From Aphodosoma sp045614825 (GTDB lineage: Bacteria > Bacteroidota > Bacteroidia > Bacteroidales > Paludibacteraceae), in the NCBI GenBank assembly GCA_045614825.1, contig JAZLDO010000141.1, positions 1-14,511 of the forward strand: a DNA stretch of 14,511 bases. The letters are read 5' to 3'. The notes beneath the pieces are model-generated. The model was not told the DNA's origin and searched no databases. It worked only from the letters and a program-made list of their open reading frames with translations. Shown piece after piece: positions 6,188-12,618 of the stretch (positions are counted from its first letter, which is position 1; every line of letters begins with the position of its first letter). The position numbers and the translations under genes were made by a program.

Positions 6188-7903
6188 ATGAACATAGCAG
6201 CAATAGCAACAGCCCCAGGCACAGGAGGCATCGCCGTCATCCGCCTCAGCGGACCCGACGCATTCACTATAACAGACCGCATCTTCCGCGCACGCAATCG
6301 CAACAAAACAGCATCTACAGCCGAAGCCTACACCATGCTCTTCGGAAATATCGTGGATGAGATTACAGATAACAGAGTACAGAGTACAGATAATGACAAC
6401 GATGTAGAGATGCAGCGCACTGCGTCCGTAACGAGCGAAGCGAGTCAAAATTCTCAATTCTCAATTCTCAATTCTCAACTTGTTGACGAAGTCGTCATCT
6501 CCATCTTCCGTGCGCCTCACTCATTTACAGGCGAAAACACCGTCGAAATCTCGTGCCACGGCTCTATCTACATCCAGCAAGAGATTCTCCGTCTACTCAT
6601 CGCCGCAGGTGCTCGTATGGCTGGCCCTGGCGAGTTCACCCAACGTGCCTTCCTCAATGGTCGCCTCGACCTCTCGCAAGCCGAAGCCGTTGCCGACCTC
6701 ATCAATGCTCAATCTGCTGCTGCTCACACTATTGCGCTCAACCAAATGCGTGGCAATTTCTCGTCTAAACTCGAAGAACTCCGTCGCCAACTACTCCATT
6801 TCGTATCTCTTCTCGAACTCGAACTCGACTTTGGCGACCACGACGACCTCGAATTTGCCGACCGCACCGAACTCAATGCCGTAGCCGAGGAGATTCGCTC
6901 ACAACTCTCTCGCCTACAGCAAACTTTCTCTCAAGGCAATGCTATCAAAAACGGCATCCCTGTGGCTATTGTGGGCGAAACCAATGCTGGTAAATCCACC
7001 CTTCTCAACCTCCTCGTGGGCGACAATCGCGCCATCGTGTCCGACATCCACGGCACTACCCGCGACGTCATCGAAGACACCGTCAACATCAACGGACTCA
7101 CATTCCGTTTCATCGACACTGCCGGCATCCGCCAAACTTCCGATATCATCGAAAATATGGGCATCGAGCGCACCTACGAAATGATAGAGCGCGCACAAAT
7201 CATCCTTTGGGTAGTCGATTCAACCAACGTAACCGAACACATCGAGTGGCTCGCCGAACGCATCATGCGTCGCACCGAAGGCAAACGCCTCATCATCCTA
7301 CTCAACAAAGTCGACCGCCTCAACGACGAAGAACTCACCACCCTCCGCTTCTGGTTCGAACCGTACACTAATCCCGATGTCTCCACAAATGTAGGGACGC
7401 AGCGTGCTGCGTCCTTAACGAGCGAAGCGAGTCAAAACTCTCAGTTCGCCACATTCAACTCTTCCGAAGCAAATATTATCGCAGACGCAGTTACGGCGTC
7501 TTCCGTGAATTTTTCGCCAAGGCTCAAGACCTCTGGTTCCGTGTCTTCCGTGGGAGAAAAAAATAATTCCGTGAGAAACAACACCCCTCAAATCCTCGAA
7601 ATCTCCGCAAAACAAAACCTCAACACCAGCCAACTCACTAGCCTCCTCTACGACAGCGCACAAATGCCCGACCTCTCGGCTGGCGACATCATCATATCCA
7701 ACCTCCGTCACTACGAAGCCCTCACCCACGCCCTCGACTCCATCCATCGCGTCATCGACGGCCTACAAACCAATCTCCCAGCCGACTTCGTAGCTCAAGA
7801 CATCCGCGAAGCCCTCTTCCACCTCGCCGAAATCACCGGCGGCGAAATCACCACCGACGAAGCCCTCGGCAACATCTTCGCACACTTCTGCAACGGAAAA
7901 TAA
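6188..7903 (+). CDS. mnmE: tRNA modification GTPase MnmE (TrmE) with two in-frame insertions
   Basis: With MnmG, MnmE installs the (carboxymethyl)aminomethyl group on wobble U34 of certain tRNAs. Order of parts: N-terminal tetrahydrofolate-binding domain (IAAIATAPGTGGIAVIRLSG at the start, then RAPHSFTGENTVEISCHG at 108-125), a helical domain, and a G domain with GETNAGKST (263-271), GTTRD (289-293), DTAGI (310-314), NKVD (373-376) and SAK (473-475). The C-terminus is FCNGK where the family usually has FCIGK; the conserved Cys remains. The length is 571 aa against about 450-465 normally. The excess is two low-complexity inserts, roughly residues 58-98 and 392-467, coming from repeat-like DNA (see separate entries). 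Insert 1 falls in a loop of the folate domain, insert 2 between G4 and G5. All catalytic motifs are intact, so it is probably functional. Confidence 0.95.
   Translation: MNIAAIATAPGTGGIAVIRLSGPDAFTITDRIFRARNRNKTASTAEAYTMLFGNIVDEITDNRVQSTDNDNDVEMQRTASVTSEASQNSQFSILNSQLVDEVVISIFRAPHSFTGENTVEISCHGSIYIQQEILRLLIAAGARMAGPGEFTQRAFLNGRLDLSQAEAVADLINAQSAAAHTIALNQMRGNFSSKLEELRRQLLHFVSLLELELDFGDHDDLEFADRTELNAVAEEIRSQLSRLQQTFSQGNAIKNGIPVAIVGETNAGKSTLLNLLVGDNRAIVSDIHGTTRDVIEDTVNINGLTFRFIDTAGIRQTSDIIENMGIERTYEMIERAQIILWVVDSTNVTEHIEWLAERIMRRTEGKRLIILLNKVDRLNDEELTTLRFWFEPYTNPDVSTNVGTQRAASLTSEASQNSQFATFNSSEANIIADAVTASSVNFSPRLKTSGSVSSVGEKNNSVRNNTPQILEISAKQNLNTSQLTSLLYDSAQMPDLSAGDIIISNLRHYEALTHALDSIHRVIDGLQTNLPADFVAQDIREALFHLAEITGGEITTDEALGNIFAHFCNGK
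6403..6456 (+). repeat. Dispersed repeat inside mnmE, copy 1
   Basis: 54 bases matching 7390-7443 with six mismatches. Both are read in the same frame, giving MQRTASVTSEASQNSQF here and TQRAASLTSEASQNSQF in copy 2. The sequence contains an imperfect GCAGCG..CTGC palindrome followed by ACGAGCGAAGCGAGTC. A similar ACGAGCATAGCGAGTC word lies in the spacer near 11293. Confidence 0.85.
6451..6478 (+). repeat. Tandem heptamer TTCTCAA x4 inside mnmE
   Basis: Four exact copies of TTCTCAA follow the first dispersed repeat. The unit is not a multiple of three, so gain or loss of a single copy would shift the mnmE frame. Confidence 0.9.
7390..7443 (+). repeat. Dispersed repeat inside mnmE, copy 2
   Basis: Second copy of the 54-base element. 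Here the palindrome is perfect: GGACGCAGC and GCTGCGTCC around GT. It is followed to about 7588 by low-complexity sequence with repeated TTCCGTG words, all still open in the mnmE frame and resembling the TCTGTG/CCGTGAGAGA words in the spacer near 11380. Confidence 0.85.
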
Positions 7904-8224
7904 CAAACCAAAAAGACCCGACCTCGAAGAGGTCACACGTTAGTAGTAACCGCTGCGTGGTCCCTTAGCTTGCCGAAGGGTCACCTGCGAACAACAAAAT
8001 CCCTCCACACACCACACGTCCCCAAAGGGGACACACGAAGTAGTAACCGCGGGTGACCAAAGGGAACCTGCGGACAGCAAAACCTCCCCAAAGGGCGTCG
8101 AAGACGTCCAACCATACTTAACCGCTGTGTGACTGAGCGTAGCGAAGGAACCTGCGGATAGCAAAATCCCTCCTCCCCCGTCCTCGAAGAGGGCGAATAA
8201 ACATTACCTAAAAAATATATATAC
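7904..8224 (+). repeat. Repeat-filled spacer between mnmE and the actin-like gene
   Basis: These 320 bases hold no gene. They start with a small hairpin (GACCTC 7921-7926 with GAGGTC 7930-7935) and then carry three copies of the CCGC...GCGG repeat at 7946-7999, 8043-8081 and 8118-8166. The copies differ in the middle but keep the AACCGC start and the ACCTGCG end. Between them are CCCC...GGGG words such as GTCCCCAAAGGGGAC. No clear promoter for the next gene is visible; the last 30 bases turn A+T-rich, marking the edge of the A+T-rich block. Confidence 0.75.
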
Positions 8225-9205
8225 ATGAAAAATAACGACATATTCAAAAAATTCCCATTGACAAATAAAAATATATATTTACAAATTAACCGAACAAAAA
8301 CATATCTATCAAACGAAAAGAATATTACAAAAGAATATGACACTTGTATTGCTAAAAGTAAAAATAAATTTATAGTAGCTGGTAATAAAAACGTTAAATG
8401 TCTTAATGACCCAATAAGTTTCGATTGGTTTATTGAAAATGACAAAATAACAAATTTTAATGTAGCATCATTTTTCTTTAAAGAAATATTATCACACTAT
8501 CATAAAACAAATAATAGATTTAATCTATTTACAAAATACAAAATATTTGCCACATATAATCCAAATTTAACAAATGAAGATATAAATACTTTTAAAAAAG
8601 CTATTTTTTCATACAAAAGAACCAAATCAATTTCACTTATTCCAAAGCCGATTGCTGAAGCTATAGGTTTAGATATCAATATATCCGATACATCTCCTAA
8701 ATACATACTAAGCATAGGATTTAACGATATAACAACATTTTCAACCATATCAGAAAATAAACTATCATCCTATACTAAAATAAACATAGAAAATATATAT
8801 GAAACTTCAAGACTCTATTTTTTAGATAAATACCATATACGAGTAAGTGAAACTTCCACAATCGAACTATTTAAAACATTAAAAAAACAAAGTTCTTATA
8901 CAATAAATGCACCCCACCAACTAACTGGTTATCCTTTAGAAATAATGATTACAAAAACTGATATAACTATCATTATTCAATCATATCTTGACAAATTGTT
9001 GGAGCAAATAAATAATAAATTCACAAAAAACAATCCTTTATACCTTACAGGAGAAAGCTCATCTATAGATATAAATATAATAACAAATTATTTTATAGAA
9101 AACAATATATATGTTATCGTCCCAAGCAACTCAAATGAAATAGCTATTAATGGACTAATAAAAATAGCAAACAACCCTTTAAATTACAATATTACAATCA
9201 AATAA
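8225..9205 (+). CDS. Highly diverged MreB/actin-like protein, probably not ATP-binding
   Basis: A 326-aa protein that aligns by eye along most of the MreB fold. Residues 56-91 (VKCLNDPISFDWFIENDKIT and on) match the MreB PLKDGVIADF region. SISLIPKPIAEAIGLDI (135-151) matches the MreB VYLIEEPMAAAIGA helix. YILSIGFNDITTF (160-172) sits where MreB has the phosphate-2 loop DIGGGTTE. LYLTGESSSID (272-282) sits where MreB has LTGGGA, and VIVPSNSNEIAINGLIKIA matches the final helix. The nucleotide-binding glycines and acidic residues are gone at all three loops; the first loop (about 17-28) lacks DLGTANT. So the actin fold is likely kept but ATP binding is doubtful. The gene is far more A+T-rich than mnmE or crcB, which suggests fast evolution or transfer. 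Assignment rests on pattern comparison, not a search. Confidence 0.7.
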   Translation: MKNNDIFKKFPLTNKNIYLQINRTKTYLSNEKNITKEYDTCIAKSKNKFIVAGNKNVKCLNDPISFDWFIENDKITNFNVASFFFKEILSHYHKTNNRFNLFTKYKIFATYNPNLTNEDINTFKKAIFSYKRTKSISLIPKPIAEAIGLDINISDTSPKYILSIGFNDITTFSTISENKLSSYTKINIENIYETSRLYFLDKYHIRVSETSTIELFKTLKKQSSYTINAPHQLTGYPLEIMITKTDITIIIQSYLDKLLEQINNKFTKNNPLYLTGESSSIDINIITNYFIENNIYVIVPSNSNEIAINGLIKIANNPLNYNITIK

Positions 9206-9224
9206 ATATCAAAAATACTAATCA

Positions 9225-9365
9225 ATGCGTCAAAATATAGTAATATTAACAGGTGCAGGCATAAGTGCCGAAAGTGGATTAGATACATTTCGAGATGAAA
9301 ATGGTTTATGGAAACAATATGATGCAAAAAAATTAGCCACAACTTCAAAGTTAGAAGAATTATGA
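9225..9365 (+). pseudogene. Sirtuin (Sir2/CobB-type) N-terminal stub, 46 codons
   Basis: The frame encodes MRQNIVILTGAGISAESGLD and then TFRDENGLWKQY, the unmistakable NAD-binding start of Sir2-family deacylases (GAGISAESGIPTFR...GLW). Intact enzymes have about 230-250 residues; this frame stops at residue 46, before the catalytic histidine and zinc cysteines. No remainder is found in any frame downstream. The stop overlaps the next start as ATGA (9362-9365). It is therefore the left end of a gene cut off where the AlbA-type gene begins. It lies 19 bases after the actin-like gene. A functional short peptide is conceivable, but a remnant is likelier. Confidence 0.85.
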
Positions 9366-10816
9366 TACACGATATAGAAAACAAACTAACAATTGAGGAA
9401 ATACAAAAACTCATTTCTGGAGATGAAAACCGTACTCTTGAACTAAAAAAGAGCACGGGTGAATTGAAAGATGGTATGAAAAGTGCGTGTGCATTCCTTA
9501 ATACCGATGGCGGTTGGGTAATCTTCGGTATCACTCCTACGTCTTTAAAAATTGTAGGACAACAAGTGACAGACAACACTCTAAAAGAAATTGGTCAAGA
9601 AATTGCAAAACTATCACCAGCTATTGACATCAAACCATATTATGTTCCTATACCTGATAAGCAAGATTTTTATGTAATAGCCTTACACTTGAATGCATGG
9701 CCACGAGGAACTGCACCTTTCACATATGACAATCGTCCATATTATAGACTGGAAAGCATTACCAAGGTTATGCATAGAGAAATGTTTGAAGAAAGAATCC
9801 GTGAAAGCAAGCCTCATTTATTTGCTTGGGAAAGACAAGAAGCTAATAATGTGAATATAGATAACTTAGATTCTGAACTTATCTCCAATGTAGTTCGCAG
9901 AGGTATTAAAGGAGGGCGTTTGAGTAGTTCTGCTTTAGGAGAAACTACGGAACAAATATTGTCTAAATTCCAATTACTCAATAAAGGCAGACTTAACAAT
10001 GCAGCAATAGCATTATTTACCAAGGAAACAGGATGGTATACACAACTAGAACTTAGAATGGCCCGTTTCAAAGGTAAAAGTAAGAATGAATTTCTAGACA
10101 ACCAATCGCTAAAAGGGAATTTCTTTAAATTATTCGATGCAGGTATGGCATTTTTCTTCAAGCATCTAAACCTAAGCGGTAAAATAATAGGCACTCATAG
10201 ACAAGAAGAATTGGAAATTCCATATGTAGCATTAAGAGAAGCATTAACCAATGCGTTGTGTCACCGAACTTTCGATGGACTTGGAGGTTCTGTTGGAATT
10301 GCTATTTATGATGATCGAGTAGAAATAACGAATCCAGGTAGTTTCCCTGCTCATTTAACGACAGAAACAATTAAACAACCTCACGATTCATATCCACGCA
10401 ACCCTCTTATTGCAAATGTACTCTATCTTTCTACATATTTGGAAAAATGGGGTTCAGGCGTTGCTCGTATAATGGAGGTATGCAAAGAACAAGAAATTCC
10501 AGAACCTTCTTACGAAGACAAAGGAGGTTTCATTCATATAATTTTCAAAAGAAAGTCATATACATTGGCAAATGACACCAAAAATGACACCAAAAATGAC
10601 ACCAAAAAATTGGACATTAAGAATATAACCGATAGACAAAAACAAATAATAAATATATTAATAGGCAACAACAAAATTACTACAGAAGTGTTAAGTACAA
10701 TGCTTTCTGTATCTAAATCAACAATAATACGAGATATTAAAGATTTAAAAACACATGGGACATTATCTTGGATTGGTTCCAAAAAAGGCGGCCATTGGCA
10801 AATAACAAATAAATAA
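9362..10816 (+). CDS. AlbA_2 (Schlafen-type) / GHKL-like ATPase / HTH protein
   Basis: A 484-aa protein of the family often annotated as RecG-related or ATP-binding AlbA_2 regulator. Residues 20-140 are the AlbA_2 domain (ENRTLELKK, ACAFLNTDGGWVIFGI). Residues 285-375 are the GHKL-like part: LREALTNALCHR (291-302) with E, N and H in the expected helix, VEITNPGSFP (320-329), and a GSG at 364-366. Residues 400-416 contain a NDTK-type tandem repeat linker, and 425-475 form a winged-helix HTH (RQKQIINILIG..., STIIRDIKDLKTHG). It is likely a DNA-binding transcriptional or stress regulator; exact function is unknown, and some relatives lie near defence or mobile DNA. Its start overlaps the sirtuin stub (ATGA), and crcB begins 2 bases after its stop, indicating one transcription unit. 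Confidence 0.88.
   Translation: MIHDIENKLTIEEIQKLISGDENRTLELKKSTGELKDGMKSACAFLNTDGGWVIFGITPTSLKIVGQQVTDNTLKEIGQEIAKLSPAIDIKPYYVPIPDKQDFYVIALHLNAWPRGTAPFTYDNRPYYRLESITKVMHREMFEERIRESKPHLFAWERQEANNVNIDNLDSELISNVVRRGIKGGRLSSSALGETTEQILSKFQLLNKGRLNNAAIALFTKETGWYTQLELRMARFKGKSKNEFLDNQSLKGNFFKLFDAGMAFFFKHLNLSGKIIGTHRQEELEIPYVALREALTNALCHRTFDGLGGSVGIAIYDDRVEITNPGSFPAHLTTETIKQPHDSYPRNPLIANVLYLSTYLEKWGSGVARIMEVCKEQEIPEPSYEDKGGFIHIIFKRKSYTLANDTKNDTKNDTKKLDIKNITDRQKQIINILIGNNKITTEVLSTMLSVSKSTIIRDIKDLKTHGTLSWIGSKKGGHWQITNK
10571..10606 (+). repeat. 12-bp tandem repeat in the AlbA-type gene
   Basis: Three exact copies of AATGACACCAAA encode NDTKNDTKNDTK, the linker between the ATPase-like and HTH parts. 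Copy-number changes would keep the frame and alter linker length. Confidence 0.92.
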
Positions 10817-10818
10817 AA

Positions 10819-11190
10819 ATGCTAAAATCAATATTCATAGTAGGCATAGGCAGTTTCGTTGGCGGAGCAATACGTTACATCATCTCCACCCTAATGAAAA
10901 CCTCGTGCAACACATTCCTATCATGGGGCACACTCACAGTCAACCTATTAGGCTGTTTCCTTATCGGTATAATCTATGCCCTATTCGCAAAACACACCAA
11001 CACCGCCTCGCCATTATTCCTCCTACTCACCACAGGCTTTTGCGGAGGCTTCACCACCTTCTCCACCTTTGCCCACGAAGGCATACAAATGCTACAACAC
11101 GGCAACATCATCAGCTTCATCACCTACGCCAGCCTCAGCCTCATCGCAGGCCTCGCCCTCGTCGCCCTCGGATATTGGATAATAAAATAA
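10819..11190 (+). CDS. crcB: Fluoride ion channel CrcB/FluC
   Basis: A 123-aa inner-membrane protein of the Fluc family, which forms dual-topology dimers that export fluoride. Four hydrophobic segments are visible. Family marks: GIGSFVGGAIRY (9-20), TVNLLGCFLIG (40-50) with the conserved Asn42, and GFCGGFTTFSTF (73-84) carrying the phenylalanines that line the pore. The length is typical. It starts 2 bases after the AlbA-type gene, so it has no leader of its own and no room for a fluoride riboswitch; it is probably expressed from an upstream promoter. Its C-rich codon use resembles mnmE and not the A+T-rich genes immediately upstream, so it looks native. Confidence 0.95.
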   Translation: MLKSIFIVGIGSFVGGAIRYIISTLMKTSCNTFLSWGTLTVNLLGCFLIGIIYALFAKHTNTASPLFLLLTTGFCGGFTTFSTFAHEGIQMLQHGNIISFITYASLSLIAGLALVALGYWIIK

Positions 11191-11205
11191 CAATCATATT
11201 CTACT

Positions 11206-11262
11206 CCCACAAATCACACAAATAAATACAAATAAATTCGTGAGATTTGTTAAATTTGTGGG
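11206..11262 (+). repeat. Inverted repeat after crcB
   Basis: CCCACAAAT (11206-11214) pairs with ATTTGTGGG (11254-11262); further inner pairs (CAAATC/GATTTG) extend the stem with mismatches. It may act as a weak stem for termination, but no T run follows. The sequence after it up to 11420 holds only word-like repeats (AAATCTGTGTAAATCC, ATCTGTGCCATCCGTG) and the hairpin at 11331-11358. Confidence 0.5.
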
Positions 11263-11330
11263 CAAATCAAAATTCCTGTCTAAAAAAAACCAACGAGCAT
11301 AGCGAGTCCAAATCTGTGTAAATCCTTAGC

Positions 11331-11358
11331 GCGCCTTTTGACGCAGTCAAAACAGCGC
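11331..11358 (+). repeat. Nested hairpin GCGC / TTTTGAC
   Basis: TTTTGAC (11336-11342) pairs with GTCAAAA (11346-11352) around GCA, and GCGC (11331-11334) can pair with GCGC (11355-11358). It is followed by AAAAAAAA on the plus strand rather than T residues, so it does not look like a rightward terminator. Confidence 0.55.
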
Positions 11359-11420
11359 ATCAAAAAAAAGAAAAAATCAGTGTCATCTGTGCCATCCGTG
11401 AGAGATAAAAACCTCTCTTT

Positions 11421-11855
11421 TTTCCGCCGAGATATGCCAACGGCATAGCAAGGCGTATGTCAAAAAGATAAAATTATGTTCTTATGTCCTTATGTCTAAA
11501 AAAAGACTAACGCCGAACCAACGGTCTTGAGCCAAAGGCGAAAAAAGGTCTGTCTTTATTCCGCCAAGATACATCGCTGATGTAGCGAGGCGTATGTCAA
11601 AAGATAAAATTTTGTTCTTATGTCTTTCTGTCTAAAAAAAGACTAACACCGAACGGTCTGTCTTTATTCCGCCAAGATACATCGCAGATGTAGCGAGGCA
11701 TATGTAGAGAGAAAAATTATGTTATTATGTCATTCTGTCTAAAAAAAGACTAACGCCGAACGGTCTGTCTTTATTCCGCCAAGATACATCGCTGATGTAG
11801 CGAGGCGTATGTCAAAAGATAAAATTTTGTTCTTATGTCTTTCTGTCTAAAAAAA
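11421..11855 (+). repeat. Four copies of the ~107-bp hairpin repeat (cluster 2)
   Basis: Units at about 11421-11502 (5' part missing), 11505-11640, 11641-11747 and 11748-11855, the same family as 4749-5158. The inner hairpin is TATGCC/GGCATA in the first unit and TACATC/GATGTA in the others. The unit at 11505 is longer because the GGTC-TGAGCCA short repeat (11518-11543) interrupts it. The array lies upstream of the flavoprotein gene. No gene is visible from 11191 to 11912. Confidence 0.88.
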
Positions 11856-11912
11856 CAAATCCGAATGGCAACCGTTAACTGTTGACCATCAAATCCATAT
11901 AAAATCAAAACC

Positions 11913-12536
11913 ATGAAAGTATTACTAATCAACGGCAGTCCCCGCCAATCGGGCAACACCGCCCTCGCCCTCAACGAAGTAGCCCAACAACTAAACGCCG
12001 AAGGCATCGAAAGCGAAATCCTCTGGATCGGCAACAAACCCATCCGAGGCTGCACAGCCTGCAACCAGTGCGCCATTCAATCCCTAGGCCGATGCCTATT
12101 CGACGACGACATCTGCAACCGCATATCCGAAAAATTTGCCACCGCCGACGCCCTCATCATCGGCTCACCAGTCTATTACGGACAACCCAACGGAGCCCTA
12201 CTCTCCATCATACAACGCGCCTTCTACTCCAACGGCTCTAACATCGCAGGCAAACCAGCCGCATCCATCGCCGTGTGCCGTCGCGGAGGCGCAACCGCCG
12301 CCTTCCAAAGCCTCAACATGCCATTTCAGATGATGAACATGCCCGTCATTACATCGCAATACTGGAACATCGTCTATGGTCGCACCGAAGGCGAAGCCGC
12401 ACTCGACCGCGAAGGCCTACAAACCATGCGCACCCTCGCTCGCAACATGGCATGGCACCTCAAAACCACCAACGCCACCCCAGCCCCAGGTCGCCCATCC
12501 ACCGAACCATGGGACGCCATGCACTTCATCCGCTAA
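11913..12536 (+). CDS. Flavodoxin-fold NAD(P)H oxidoreductase, iron-sulfur flavoprotein type
   Basis: A 207-aa member of the NADPH-dependent FMN reductase / iron-sulfur flavoprotein family. The N-terminal beta strand and phosphate loop KVLLINGSPRQSGNT (2-16) bind FMN. GSPVYYGQPNGALLSIIQRA (84-103) is the second flavin contact. Between them are C47, C50, C53 and C61, a CX2CX2CX7C pattern like the compact motif that holds a 4Fe-4S cluster in Isf proteins. So it may carry both FMN and an iron-sulfur centre, for electron transfer or reduction of oxidants in the cytoplasm; the substrate is unknown. The start ATG follows AATCAAAACC. It is followed by a strong terminator, and the repeat array upstream separates it from crcB. 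Confidence 0.88.
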   Translation: MKVLLINGSPRQSGNTALALNEVAQQLNAEGIESEILWIGNKPIRGCTACNQCAIQSLGRCLFDDDICNRISEKFATADALIIGSPVYYGQPNGALLSIIQRAFYSNGSNIAGKPAASIAVCRRGGATAAFQSLNMPFQMMNMPVITSQYWNIVYGRTEGEAALDREGLQTMRTLARNMAWHLKTTNATPAPGRPSTEPWDAMHFIR

Positions 12537-12553
12537 ACCCCACACACCATACA

Positions 12554-12586
12554 AAAATCGCCACTCCGAATTGGAGTGGCGATTTT
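12554..12586 (+). terminator. Intrinsic terminator after the flavoprotein gene
   Basis: A perfect 14-bp stem (12554-12567 with 12573-12586; arm AAAATCGCCACTCC) and a 5-base loop. The A/T ends of the arms give a T tract on either strand, so it could work in both directions. It begins 18 bases after the stop codon. Confidence 0.85.
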
Positions 12587-12618
12587 CATTATACCCCATA
12601 TAAAAAACAAATCCCCCC

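Noticed and set aside
9206..9365. Sirtuin stub plus frameshift into a longer sirtuin
   Set aside because: No other frame continues with sirtuin motifs after 9365; the following residues are AlbA_2-type protein, so it is truncation and not a frameshift.
10776..10818. Fluoride riboswitch upstream of crcB
   Set aside because: crcB begins 2 bases after the preceding stop codon, and no riboswitch-like fold is visible inside the end of the AlbA-type gene.
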